Source of the DNA: Chryseobacterium sp. Bi04
GTDB taxonomy: Bacteria > Bacteroidota > Bacteroidia > Flavobacteriales > Weeksellaceae
Reading direction: 5' to 3'
DNA length: 64,000 nucleotides
Assembly (NCBI RefSeq): GCF_918698085.1
Contig: NZ_CAKKLP010000014.1
Span: forward strand, 1-64,000
Positions 47,095 through 55,320 of this stretch are shown here, one piece after another. How positions within the stretch are numbered: position 1 is the first letter of the stretch; each line of letters opens with the position of its first letter. The position numbers were made by a program, and so were the translations under genes. A model generated the notes under the pieces. It did no database searches, was not told the origin of the DNA, and saw nothing but the letters and a program-made list of their open reading frames with translations.

Positions 47095-47454
47095 TTACAG
47101 GTTCTCTAAATATTGCTTTAAAATAACAGGATGACAATGTTCCTGATCTTTGGCAGCATACACCAGTGTAATTTTTTCCTGGTCCCGATGGCGTTTCAGA
47201 AAGTCTTTTCCAAGATTGGTTTCATGGAGCTCTTTCCTATACTTTTCAGAAAAACCTTCCCATAATTTGGGATCATGATGAAACCATTTTCTAAGTTCTA
47301 TGGTGGGCGCCAGATCTTTGTTCCATTCATCAATAGCTGCATTCTCTTTAGAAAGCCCTCTCGGCCACAAACGGTCAACCAGAATACGGCATCCATCTTC
47401 CGGAGAGGGAGCTTCATATACCCTTTTTAATGCAATGACAGGAATAGCAGACAT
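47095..47454 (-). CDS. DUF488-family protein (YeaO-like)
   Basis: This 119-residue protein has the DUF488 pattern: ALKRVYEAPSPEDGCRILVDRLWPRGLSKE, WNKDLAPTIELRKWFHHDP and ITLVYAAKDQEHCHPVILKQYL. The family is widespread and small; its biochemical role is not established, although an iron-binding or nucleotide role has been suggested for some members. It is monocistronic, convergent with the lipase gene and divergent from the lipoprotein hydrolase at 47592. Confidence 0.85.
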   Translation of the reverse strand: MSAIPVIALKRVYEAPSPEDGCRILVDRLWPRGLSKENAAIDEWNKDLAPTIELRKWFHHDPKLWEGFSEKYRKELHETNLGKDFLKRHRDQEKITLVYAAKDQEHCHPVILKQYLENL

Positions 47455-47591
47455 TCTTATAATTTTAAGATTACTTCATCATATTTACAACAAAATGCAT
47501 TCCTATTAAAATTTTCAGTTAATCTATTTTATTTCAGCAAGAAATTCCGATCTTACCCCTTTAAAAAGATCTTACCAATTTACTAATCCCA

Positions 47592-48350
47592 ATGAGGTTA
47601 TTCCTATTCATTTTATTAAGTATTCTTTCCTTCCAATGTTCGGTAAAAAAGAATATATCTTCTGATACAACTGCAGGTTTCAGACGCGATACTTTAACTT
47701 ATTTTGACTCATCCAGGCACCGAGAAATTCCCGTTGCGATATACAGCCCCTCAAATCCAGTGAATGCAAACAGAATCCCTGTGATTTTCAGCCATGGCTG
47801 GGGCGAAAATAAAGGTGGTGATTATTTTATCTATTCTTACCTGACGGAATTCCTTGCTTCAAAAGGATATTTTGTGGTCAGTATCCAACACGAGCTTCCT
47901 ACGGATGAAATGCTGGCTATGGATGGAAAACTTCAGGTGACAAGAAAACCCAACTGGGAACGCGGTGTCCGGAATATCCTTTTTGTTCTGAATACAATGA
48001 AAAAAGAATTCCCTGATCTTAAGTACCGTCAACTTGTTGTAATGGGACATTCTAACGGTGGTGATATGACGTCATTGTTTGCGCATGAACATCCGGAACT
48101 CACCCATAAAGTAATTGCCCTGGACAACCGCAGAATGGCATTACCCAGAACAAAAACACCCGAAATCTATACCCTCCGTTCCAATGATTATCCTGCAGAT
48201 GAAGGAGTTTTACCCTCAGAAGAAGAGAAAGAAAAATATGGAATGGTCGTAGAATTCACGACCATCCATCACAGCAGTATGGACAATGATGTAACGCCTG
48301 AAGAAAGAAAATATATGACCGAGAAAGTATTGGAATTTTTGCAAAAATAA
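47592..48350 (+). CDS. Alpha/beta hydrolase lipoprotein
   Basis: This 252-residue protein starts with a lipoprotein signal (MRLFLFILLSILSFQC, cysteine at 16), so it is likely anchored in the outer or inner membrane. It has the alpha/beta hydrolase core: VIFSHGWGENKGGDYFIYSY for the oxyanion region, VVMGHSNGGDM for the nucleophile elbow, and HHSSMDND near the C-terminus, which may hold the histidine. It resembles platelet-activating-factor acetylhydrolase or dienelactone hydrolase relatives. The substrate is unknown. Confidence 0.78.
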   Translation: MRLFLFILLSILSFQCSVKKNISSDTTAGFRRDTLTYFDSSRHREIPVAIYSPSNPVNANRIPVIFSHGWGENKGGDYFIYSYLTEFLASKGYFVVSIQHELPTDEMLAMDGKLQVTRKPNWERGVRNILFVLNTMKKEFPDLKYRQLVVMGHSNGGDMTSLFAHEHPELTHKVIALDNRRMALPRTKTPEIYTLRSNDYPADEGVLPSEEEKEKYGMVVEFTTIHHSSMDNDVTPEERKYMTEKVLEFLQK

Positions 48351-48518
48351 ACCTGCAGTCTATGATTACTACAACAAGAATTAAGACAAGGTGTCTATCT
48401 GTACATATCAGCTTCGAAAGGAGAATTTTTTGTCAGTTCCTGGTTTTCCAAGGTTAAAAGCTGTAGTTGCTGCAACGTCAGTTTATTTTTCATTTTCCTT
48501 TTTCTCTTTTTTGCGATC

Positions 48519-48542
48519 AATTAGTTTTAATTAAAACTAATT
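48519..48542. promoter_or_regulatory. 24-bp perfect palindrome, MarR operator candidate
   Basis: Half-site AATTAGTTTTAA is followed at once by its exact complement. It overlaps the expected -33 region of the promoter whose -7 box is at 48548, so a bound dimer would block RNA polymerase. MarR proteins commonly bind such sites upstream of their own gene. Confidence 0.75.
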
Positions 48543-48547
48543 TTGAG

Positions 48548-48555
48548 TATATTTG
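48548..48555 (+). promoter_or_regulatory. Promoter -7 box of marR-usp
   Basis: TATATTTG is an exact TAnnTTTG, 5 bases after the palindrome; the leader to the ATG at 48610 is about 50 bases. Confidence 0.65.
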
Positions 48556-48609
48556 TTATGAAAGTCATGAGAAAATCTCTTCCAGGCTTAGTATAATTAT
48601 TTACTAAAA

Positions 48610-49077
48610 ATGATGTCTGCAAAATCAACCCCTATTTCAGAACTGGCCTTAGAACTGGGGCTGGCTATGAATGAGATGAAAAGTCGGCTGAGACAAAAGA
48701 TTCAGTCTAAAATTAATGAATATGGTTCTGATCTTTCCTTTGAACTGATTGAGATTTTGGGTCTCCTTTCCCGCAATAACGGCATCAACCAGCAGGAAAT
48801 CGGAACTCTGGTAAGTAAGGACAAGTCAAGTATCACCTATCTTATCAACAGTCTGGTAAAACGGGAATTAGTGGAACGGGTTGAAAATGAAAATGACCGA
48901 AGAAATAAACAGATTTTTCTTACGCCCAAAGGGCAGCAGGCCGTAGAAGCTATTTATCCGTGGGCCCTTGAGCTTTATGGAAAGGCAGCTGGTGACCTTC
49001 ATAAAGATGAGATCAACAGAGCCCTTATTCTGGTCAGAAAAATGACGGCAAACCTCGAAAATCAGGATCTAAAATAA
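48610..49077 (+). CDS. MarR-family transcription regulator
   Basis: This 155-residue winged-helix protein matches MarR: NGINQQEIGTLVSKDKSSITYLINSLVKRELVERVENENDRRNKQIFLTPKG covers the recognition helix and the wing with the conserved DRR. It is preceded by a perfect 24-bp palindrome over its promoter, which argues for autoregulation. The universal stress protein gene starts 6 bases after its stop and is probably in the same operon. The ligand is unknown. Confidence 0.9.
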   Translation: MMSAKSTPISELALELGLAMNEMKSRLRQKIQSKINEYGSDLSFELIEILGLLSRNNGINQQEIGTLVSKDKSSITYLINSLVKRELVERVENENDRRNKQIFLTPKGQQAVEAIYPWALELYGKAAGDLHKDEINRALILVRKMTANLENQDLK

Positions 49078-49083
49078 TAAAAT

Positions 49084-49932
49084 ATGAGAACAATCCTTGT
49101 ACCTATTGATTTTACATCAACCACAGAAAATGCAGTAAAACTAGCTGCAGATTGGGCAAGCCATTACGAATATGAGCATATTATTCTTTTAAAAACAGCG
49201 GGAGAATCTGAATTTGATTTCCTTCATATAGCGGAAGGACATTCATTTGTAAATGGAGAAAACATCAATAATTTACTCGAAAGAACAGAGACACTGCTGG
49301 ATCAGTTAGCCAGTATTATTACAGAAAAAGCACCTGGTATAAAAGTTTCAAAAGTGCTAAGCGACTGGGCTGTTACCAGAAGTATCAATGAGATTTTAAC
49401 TAATCATCCTTCCGTAGAACTGATTATTCTGGGAAGTGATGACGCTGCTTCTTCTACCAGCAGCTATGTTTCAGACAACATTATAAGCATTGCAAGAACA
49501 AGCCCTGTCAAAACTTTAATTGTTCCCAATAGCTACAGCTATTCTACTATTAAAAACATATTTATTCCCTGCGATGTCAATGGTATTAAAAAATTAGAGC
49601 GATTATTTCATCACAAATCTATTATTCAAAAGCAGGATGTCCGTTTACAGTTCTTAAATATAAATACCCATGAAGGCGAGGATACCAGTAATGATAAGAA
49701 GAAAGAACTGGAAGAATATATCCGTCAGCATCTTACCGAGATCCCAAGCAGCATTCATTATTCATATGATGAAAACATTATCAAAGGAATTCTGACTTTT
49801 GCATCTTCTCATGAAACTGACCTTATCATTGCATTACCGGGAAAGCATAGTTTCCTTTACTATTTGGCAAGCAGAAGTATTTCTGAAGGAATTTACCAAA
49901 ATACCCATCAGCCTGTTTTAATATTAAAATAA
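49084..49932 (+). CDS. Tandem universal stress protein
   Basis: This 282-residue protein has two USP folds. The first starts MRTILVPIDFTSTTENAVKLAADWA and ends VKTLIVPN; the second starts IKNIFIPCDVNGIKKL and ends QPVLILK. The ATP-binding G-x(2)-G-x(9)-G-S/T pattern is not clear in either half, as in many double USPs of Bacteroidota. It follows marR by 6 bases, so it is likely under MarR control and part of a stress response. Confidence 0.87.
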   Translation: MRTILVPIDFTSTTENAVKLAADWASHYEYEHIILLKTAGESEFDFLHIAEGHSFVNGENINNLLERTETLLDQLASIITEKAPGIKVSKVLSDWAVTRSINEILTNHPSVELIILGSDDAASSTSSYVSDNIISIARTSPVKTLIVPNSYSYSTIKNIFIPCDVNGIKKLERLFHHKSIIQKQDVRLQFLNINTHEGEDTSNDKKKELEEYIRQHLTEIPSSIHYSYDENIIKGILTFASSHETDLIIALPGKHSFLYYLASRSISEGIYQNTHQPVLILK

Positions 49933-50005
49933 TATTCTTCTTACTTAACCGGAGCCCTACTTTTTAATAAATATGGAAGCTGTTCTTTTCAAATAGCTTT
50001 GAAAA

Positions 50006-50602
50006 TTAATAGTAGATCTTGGTGTTATCAAGCTTAACAAGGTTTTGCTCCTGCATTTTTTTGACATTCCGAATCACAGTTTCCACTCTCAGGCCGGTTA
50101 AAGTTGCAATCTGCTGCCTGGTATAAGGGATCAGAAAAGAATGGATCTCTTCAAATCCGAAATAATTTTTAAGATAATCAAACAGTTTCTCAAGCTTGAT
50201 CATAGGGTCAGAAATAGCCAAAAAACTCGAGATCATATATCTGAAATGCAGTCTGTCTGCTGTATACCTGTTCAGATCCAGCATTAATGTTGGCTTTTCC
50301 AGTAAAATATTTAAAATTTTATTTTTAGAAATCTTAATGATCTCACAATAGGTAACGGCAATGGCATTTACAGCATAATGTTGTGTGGTAAATAAATAGC
50401 TTTCCCCAATACAGTGCCCATCAAAAGGCAGCCCATGTACAAACTCTTTTCCATCTTCCAAAAAAGTATTCAGCTTCACAGTGCCCGTCTTTATCTGCAA
50501 ATAATATTTAGCCCCTGTGCCTTCCTCAAAAATATAGTCGTCCACATTGTATTTTTCCATCCGGGCTCCATAAGAAAGCAGGAGATTTTCACATATAACC
50601 AT
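50006..50602 (-). CDS. Crp/Fnr-family regulator
   Basis: This 198-residue protein has an N-terminal cyclic-nucleotide-binding-like beta roll (DDYIFEEGTGAKYYLQIKTGTVKLNTFLEDGKEF). The C-terminal winged HTH (TRQQIATLTGLRVETVIRNVKKMQEQNLVKL) is nearly the same as in the regulator at 59984. The Fnr-type N-terminal cysteines for an iron-sulfur cluster are missing. The start is supported by alignment with the paralog, whose N-terminus extends equally far before the beta roll. Signal and targets are unknown. Confidence 0.86.
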   Translation of the reverse strand: MVICENLLLSYGARMEKYNVDDYIFEEGTGAKYYLQIKTGTVKLNTFLEDGKEFVHGLPFDGHCIGESYLFTTQHYAVNAIAVTYCEIIKISKNKILNILLEKPTLMLDLNRYTADRLHFRYMISSFLAISDPMIKLEKLFDYLKNYFGFEEIHSFLIPYTRQQIATLTGLRVETVIRNVKKMQEQNLVKLDNTKIYY

Positions 50603-50649
50603 CTTGTCATTGATTTAAGTAAAATTAAATATAGAGAATGGTCCCCTTA

Positions 50650-51006
50650 TCAGGCTGTAATTTTCTTTTTATGTTTTACACCCCAGTCTGCTAAAGCAGC
50701 AATTACATCTTTTAATGACTGACTGTATTCTGTAGGGATATATTCAACCAAAACAGGCTTATTGTCGGCAAGAACCGATCTTTCTACCAGATGGTTAACT
50801 TCCAGCTTTTTCAATTCACTCGACAAAACTCTTGCGGAAATTCCATGTATTGTTCGCTGCAGTTCGTTAAACCGGGTGTGTCCTCCCAAAATGGCGATCA
50901 TTACGCGTATGGTCCATCTCCCGCCAAGGACGTATAAAGCATCTTCGGTAGCAGACATATGGGTGGTACATTGAGGCTGTGAGTATGTTAGTTTTTCTCC
51001 TTCCAT
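50650..51006 (-). CDS. HxlR-family redox/electrophile-type regulator
   Basis: This 118-residue winged-helix protein matches HxlR/YodB: ALYVLGGRWTIRVMIAILGGHTRFNELQRTIHGISARVLSSELKKLEVNHLVERS. One cysteine precedes the HTH (SQPQCTTHMS), in the place where YodB-like members sense quinones or electrophiles. It is divergent from the azoreductase gene at 51126, the classic pairing for this family. Repeated TTACTAACC boxes lie between them. Confidence 0.89.
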   Translation of the reverse strand: MEGEKLTYSQPQCTTHMSATEDALYVLGGRWTIRVMIAILGGHTRFNELQRTIHGISARVLSSELKKLEVNHLVERSVLADNKPVLVEYIPTEYSQSLKDVIAALADWGVKHKKKITA

Positions 51007-51024
51007 TTTACTTAATTTTTGGGG

Positions 51025-51060
51025 TTACTAACCTAAAAGTTATTACTAACCTTTTGGTAA
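51025..51060. promoter_or_regulatory. HxlR operator candidate
   Basis: TTACTAACC occurs at 51025-51033 and 51043-51051 (18 apart). The second runs into AACCTTTTGGTAA, a partial inverted repeat. It sits in the divergent promoter region. Confidence 0.5.
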
Positions 51061-51125
51061 CTGCTATCTTTTTTTTAGTAAATATAGATAATTTTGAAAC
51101 ATCAAATTTTTTAAAAAATAAAAAA

Positions 51126-51728
51126 ATGAAACAAGTACTTCATATTATTTCAAGTCCAAGAACAGAATCATCAGTAAGCAAAAAACTGGGCAATGCGGTG
51201 GTAGAAAAAATTAAAGCCAGGTATCCTGATATTATTTTAAAAAAACGTGATCTGGCCAATCCTCTTTTTCCTCATTTGGAAGAGAAGCAAATCAATGCAT
51301 TTTTTACCCCGGCTGAACACCGTACTCCTGAACAATTAGAATTTATTAAACTTTCGGATACAGTAATTGCGGAACTTCAGGAAGCGGACTTCATTGTTAT
51401 TGAAACTCCCCTGTATAATTTCAGTATAACCTCCACATTGAAGTCATGGCTCGATCATATCGCCAGAGCGGGTGTAACTTTTCGGTATGATGAAAACGGG
51501 CCTGAGGGATTGATCAAAAACAAAAAAGTTTATCTGGCTTTTTCAAGCGGTGGAATTTATTCCGAGGGTGAAAAACAGGGCTATGATTTTGTGGTTCCTT
51601 ATCTTAAAAAAACACTTGGTTTTATGGGAATGACAGATATTTCTGTAGTCCGGGCCGAGGGCTTATCTGTACCTGTTATTCAGGAAACGGCTCTGCAAAA
51701 AGGCATTGAAAGTATTGTCGTAGAATAG
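51126..51728 (+). CDS. FMN-dependent NADH azoreductase (AzoR family)
   Basis: This 200-residue flavodoxin-fold enzyme starts MKQVLHIISSPRTESSVSKKL, where the SSPR loop binds the FMN phosphate. It continues with ETPLYNFSITSTLKSWLDHIARAGVTF and the C-terminal FSSGGIYSEG stretch. AzoR enzymes reduce quinones and azo compounds with NADH. A longer reading frame runs back to 50979 but overlaps the operator and the HxlR start, so the ATG at 51126 is right. Regulation by HxlR is very likely. Confidence 0.91.
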   Translation: MKQVLHIISSPRTESSVSKKLGNAVVEKIKARYPDIILKKRDLANPLFPHLEEKQINAFFTPAEHRTPEQLEFIKLSDTVIAELQEADFIVIETPLYNFSITSTLKSWLDHIARAGVTFRYDENGPEGLIKNKKVYLAFSSGGIYSEGEKQGYDFVVPYLKKTLGFMGMTDISVVRAEGLSVPVIQETALQKGIESIVVE

Positions 51729-51738
51729 GAATTAAAAA

Positions 51739-51769
51739 AATGCTGCTTTCAATGAGGCAGCATTTTTGT
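51739..51769 (+). terminator. Terminator of the azoreductase gene
   Basis: ATGCTGC and GCAGCAT form the stem around an 11-base loop, followed by TTTTTGTTTT. Confidence 0.82.
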
Positions 51770-52105
51770 TTTATTTGGGAGGTTTGTAATAAGCCTGTTT
51801 AAACTAATTAAAAATTGAGTCACAAAATCTGAGTGAAAAACTATAAACACTTTAGTTTATTTTAAGTTTATACTGATTGAAAATAAAAAGTACACGTAAG
51901 CAAAAAATCTTTGATTTTTTTAAAACTTATGTGAGTTTTAGTGAGCTTATTTTCACAGTTTTATTAACTGTTCAGGAAACTTCGTGACTTTTGACTGCGT
52001 CGAAATAACATTCATCGACTGAAAGGAGATAATCTTCAATTTATGGTTAAAATAAAAAGTGTAAACAATTTCTATAATAAATACAGAATACCATACGTCT
52101 TGTTT
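51770..52105. other. Non-coding gap between azoreductase and TetR genes
   Basis: About 336 AT-rich bases between converging genes. I see no ORF, and no repeat shared with the rest of the window. Confidence 0.4.
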
Positions 52106-52744
52106 TTAATCTTGCTGAATATTGTCATAGGTTTGCCCTACTAAAAAAGAGACTGCTTTTTTGATTTTATCACGTCCTTCCGTAGTATTGATGTCTATAC
52201 CACAAAAAATACTGCCATTCATGGAAGAATAAAGGTTCAAATAATAAAGTCCGGAAACCATAATGGCCATTACGGCGCGAAAATCCTGTGAATGTTCTTT
52301 GAAATAAGGGTCACCAACGAGTTTAAACAGAGTTTCTCCGTTTTCTTCCTGCCTCTCAGTGAGTTTTGCTAATGACTTTCTGGGTTCTGATAAACGCCAC
52401 AATAATAATTTTTGAAACTCTTTGTTGCCGAATACATAATCAAATTGTGACAGTAATAATTGTTCTGTAAGTAACTTTCCTCCGTCTGTTAAATCAGGTA
52501 TTGTTTTGTCGGTTGTCACATTACTCCAATAATCCTGCGAACGTATATATTCGTCCATCAGGCCATCCATCCCTCCAAAATAGGTATAAATCATTTTTTT
52601 ATCCACTCCTGCTGTAGCAGCAATATCATTGATTTTCAAGGCTGCATATCCCTTTGTTTTCAGAATTTTTCCAACCGCATCCAAAAATTTCTTTTTACTA
52701 CGTTCCTTGTTCCGGATACTGCCTGCTGCTGATTTTCTCTCCAT
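52106..52744 (-). CDS. TetR-family transcription regulator
   Basis: This 212-residue protein has a TetR N-terminal HTH (KKKFLDAVGKILKTKGYAALKINDIAATAGVDKKMIYTYFGGMDGLMDEYI) and a helical ligand-binding C-terminal domain. The regulated genes and ligand are unknown; no transporter lies next to it. An inverted repeat upstream (ACACT-TTGT-AGTGT at 52793) may be its own operator. A start three codons earlier is also possible. Confidence 0.87.
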   Translation of the reverse strand: MERKSAAGSIRNKERSKKKFLDAVGKILKTKGYAALKINDIAATAGVDKKMIYTYFGGMDGLMDEYIRSQDYWSNVTTDKTIPDLTDGGKLLTEQLLLSQFDYVFGNKEFQKLLLWRLSEPRKSLAKLTERQEENGETLFKLVGDPYFKEHSQDFRAVMAIMVSGLYYLNLYSSMNGSIFCGIDINTTEGRDKIKKAVSFLVGQTYDNIQQD

Positions 52745-52792
52745 GATAAACATTCAATGATACAAGTTTATGAAAAATTTTTATCATTTTAA

Positions 52793-52806
52793 ACACTTTG
52801 TAGTGT
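52793..52806. promoter_or_regulatory. Inverted repeat, TetR operator candidate
   Basis: ACACT and AGTGT separated by four bases, about 50 bases upstream of the TetR start. Confidence 0.4.
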
Positions 52807-53113
52807 CTTATTGTGTATATTTGTACAAACTAATACCATTCAATATATTAAAACAATTATTGAAGTTGTAAAAACGATATTCCAAACTTTCGTGAAGGGT
52901 CAGTCAGTACCACCTTTTACCACAGCAGTCATCCTAAAAGCTGTATAAAAGGTAAATTAAAAACTGAATGATCCTCACGTTACATGGTTTCTGCAGTTTA
53001 TTTCTTCATACTAAGATGTTTTACGATGTAATGCAGATGATGATTTGAACACAAATACTGAAAAGTAGATTATTTCGAACACCATTTTACCAAGGTAAAA
53101 ACATGAACTGTGT

Positions 53114-53148
53114 ACAGCACCATTAGAACTCTAATGATGCTGTTTTTT
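53114..53148 (+). terminator. Hairpin just before repeat copy A
   Basis: ACAGCACCATTAGA and TCTAATGATGCTGT pair with one mismatch and are followed by TTTTTTT. It would end a transcript from the -7-like box near 52818, giving a possible RNA of about 300 bases with no evident ORF. Confidence 0.6.
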
Positions 53149-53157
53149 TATAAAAGT

Positions 53158-53523
53158 GGATCAGGTGCAAAAGCTGGGGGAGAGCATAAACGTATCAATA
53201 CAGCTTCTCTTTGACGCAAAGTTCTATTCTTATTATGCTTGATTTTAAGCGAGCCAAGAATGAATCGATTAGAAATCGATTTTGATGAAGCTAACTTTTT
53301 ATATCGCTTATTCAGCGACAAAGTCGCCTTTCTTTGCTTTTCTTAAAAATAGAATATCCGAATGATTATTCCTTTGCGTGAAATAAAAGGTTATTTCCAT
53401 CCTATTTTCAAGTCAAGTATAAAAAAATCACATATTTTATACATAGATTTTTGAATGTCATCCAAACAAGAGGTTTTAGATTTAACCCAATATGCTTAGT
53501 CCCTAAGTTTATAACCTGACCCC
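53158..53523. repeat. 366-bp dispersed non-coding repeat, copy A
   Basis: Nearly identical to 54749-55115 in direct orientation. It has internal pairing: ACGCAAAG (53214) with CTTTGCGT (53372-53379), TTCTATTCTTA with TAAAAATAGAA inside it, a GCGACAAAGTCGC hairpin (53315-53327) and two AATCGATT boxes. No ORF is evident. Confidence 0.9.
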
Positions 53524-53678
53524 GACTGATCCGTTAAGCTAGCTGAAAGGCTCTATATCATCTTAATAGTGAAAATTAATGCTCCGTTTTGCAGGCCGAA
53601 ATAAATTAATAATGAATAACTTACGGTTTTTTGAATTTATTTCCTTAATTTTGCACCCCGAAAATAAGGATTCAAAAT

Positions 53679-54125
53679 ATGAAAAGAGTTGGTGAGCACA
53701 GAAAGCTTCTTGGGGTTGACAAAACCGTTACTTTAAAAGAATTAAAGACTATTTACAGGAATACGATGAAAGATTCGCACCCTGATAAGTTTATTGATGA
53801 TGAAGCCGGAAAACTGGAAGCAGAAGAAAAGAGCAAATCTGTGATTGAAGCCTACCACTTTTTGGTAAGTATCAATCCGGAAACACAGGAAAAATATAAA
53901 GAAGAATATACTGAAACGACAACAAAATCAAATATTCAGGATTTCTATCTTGAAAAGCAGATTTTGAAGGTTCAGCATTTGAACGGAAAGATGTATGAAT
54001 ATATTGGTGTTCCAAGAAATACTTATATTAAAATGGTGAATGCTGATTCACCAAGCCGTTTTGCAAGAAGACATATTTATGGAAATTTCATCTACAGAAA
54101 ATCCGGTGAGGCTATGGAAGATTAA
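53679..54125 (+). CDS. J-domain-like and KTSC-domain protein
   Basis: This 148-residue protein has an N-terminal J-domain-like segment (residues 5-70) with the HPD motif in MKDSHPDKFID. A C-terminal KTSC domain covers about residues 85-140 (LEKQILKVQHLNGKMYEYIGVP, FARRHIYGNFIYRK). J domains recruit DnaK; the KTSC fold is found at the end of some lysyl-tRNA synthetases and alone, probably for nucleic acid or protein contact. The combination is known in Bacteroidota but has no defined role. The gene lies between two copies of the dispersed repeat. Confidence 0.82.
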   Translation: MKRVGEHRKLLGVDKTVTLKELKTIYRNTMKDSHPDKFIDDEAGKLEAEEKSKSVIEAYHFLVSINPETQEKYKEEYTETTTKSNIQDFYLEKQILKVQHLNGKMYEYIGVPRNTYIKMVNADSPSRFARRHIYGNFIYRKSGEAMED

Positions 54126-54149
54126 TTTTTCATATAAAAATAAACAAAG

Positions 54150-54178
54150 AGGCTTTCAGAATGACTGAAAGCCTTTTT
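54150..54178. terminator. Terminator between convergent genes
   Basis: AGGCTTTCAG and CTGAAAGCCT form a 10-bp stem with a 5-base loop and a T run. Confidence 0.85.
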
Positions 54179-54205
54179 TATGATCAGAAGGCTGGTTTAT
54201 TGGTT

Positions 54206-54712
54206 TTATTTTTTCATAAAGGCAATGGCTTCCACTTCTATCTGCATATCATCCAGTGCCAGCCTAGGAACCGGAATTAAAGTACTTGCCGGAAACTCAT
54301 GGTTTTTCCATGCTGTATGCATTTCTTCTGTCCAGATTTTAAGCTTTTCCTGATCATGGTTTACAATCAATATGGTAATTTTAAGAACATCTTTGGTTTG
54401 CAGTCCATAGTCTGCGAGTACTGTTTCCAGGTTTTTCAGCGCTACCCTTACCTGGGTTCTGAAGTCTTTTGAAAGGCTGTGTTTCAAGCCTTCGCCTCCG
54501 CTTTGTCCGGATATAAATACATATTTCCCCTCCCCTTCAGGAGTTGCAGAATGAGAAAAAGCAAATGGTGTCGGATCGAAAAGAGCTTTTGGATTTTTGT
54601 AAGCAACAGCATTCATAGTATTGGATTTTAACGCCTTATGATCATTAGTATGTTGTGAAAAGGCCAGAAACCCTATGCAAAGAGCGGATAAATTAAATAG
54701 TATACATTTCAT
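54206..54712 (-). CDS. Exported RidA/YjgF-family protein
   Basis: This 168-residue protein starts with a signal peptide (MKCILFNLSALCIGFLAFSQ). The RidA fold follows: PFAFSHSATPEGEGKYVFISGQSG, RTQVRVALKNLETVLADYGL, and PASTLIPVPRLALDDMQIEVEAIAF. RidA deaminates reactive enamines, but the arginine needed for that reaction is not visible at the usual place near the C-terminus, where PVPRLAL may supply it. An export signal is unusual for this cytoplasmic family. The start is set by the signal peptide; a longer frame would run into the dispersed repeat. Confidence 0.8.
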   Translation of the reverse strand: MKCILFNLSALCIGFLAFSQHTNDHKALKSNTMNAVAYKNPKALFDPTPFAFSHSATPEGEGKYVFISGQSGGEGLKHSLSKDFRTQVRVALKNLETVLADYGLQTKDVLKITILIVNHDQEKLKIWTEEMHTAWKNHEFPASTLIPVPRLALDDMQIEVEAIAFMKK

Positions 54713-54748
54713 GATATTTTTGTATTGAATTATTGAAAACAAAATGTA

Positions 54749-55115
54749 GGACCAGGTGCAAAAGTTGGGGGAGAGCATAAACATACATCAATACAGCTTT
54801 TCTTTGACGCAAAGTTCTATTTTTATTATGCTTGATTTTTAAGTGAGCCAAGAATGAATCGATTAGAAATCGATTTTGATGAAGCTAACCTCTTTATATC
54901 GCTTATTCAGCGACAAAGTCGCCTTTCTTTGCTTTCTTAAAAATAGAACATCCGAATGATTATTCCTTTGCGTGAAATAAAAGGTTATTTCCATCCTATT
55001 TTCAAGTCAAATATAAAAATCACATATTTTATACATAGATTTTTGAATGCCGTCCAAACAAGAAGTTTTAGATTTAACCCAATTTGCTTAGTCCCCAAGT
55101 TTATAACTTGATCCC
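54749..55115. repeat. 366-bp dispersed non-coding repeat, copy B
   Basis: Direct copy of 53158-53523 with scattered substitutions and one-base indels. The same internal inverted repeats are kept (for example ACGCAAAG with CTTTGCGT). It lies upstream of the RidA gene. Confidence 0.9.
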
Positions 55116-55221
55116 AAATGTATCGCTGAAGATCATTAAAAAACTATACATATGTTGACGTTTCCTATTTTTTTAGGCAGTACATTATCATTTTTAAAGT
55201 CTCAATTCAATGCTGCGAAAT

Positions 55222-55257
55222 AAAACAGTACCATTAGAAATCCAATGGTACTGTTTT
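55222..55257 (-). terminator. Terminator after pgl
   Basis: AAAACAGTACCATT and AATGGTACTGTTTT form a 14-bp perfect stem. It lies 64 bases beyond the pgl stop codon and can end the gnd-zwf-pgl transcript. Confidence 0.75.
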
Positions 55258-55320
55258 ATAGTGTTTGGGGAAGTAACTGTTCTTTCTCCAAACATGAATC
55301 TTAAATATATCTACAATAGA

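Larger units (their letters stand above)
48351..48609. other. Non-coding region upstream of marR-usp
   Basis: Holds the operator and promoter of the MarR gene (48519-48555). The rest shows no ORF. Confidence 0.5.
52754..53157. other. Non-coding region upstream of the TetR gene and the first repeat copy
   Basis: Contains ACACT-TTGT-AGTGT at 52793-52806, an exact -7-like TATATTTG near 52818 on the plus strand with no gene behind it, and a terminator-like hairpin at 53114-53148. Confidence 0.45.

Noticed and set aside
50979-51125. Azoreductase N-terminal extension with a hydrophobic stretch
   Set aside because: It overlaps the HxlR start and the operator repeats; the family N-terminus begins at 51126.
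53158-53523. Calling the dispersed repeat an insertion sequence
   Set aside because: No transposase frame, no convincing long terminal inverted repeats and no target duplication were visible.
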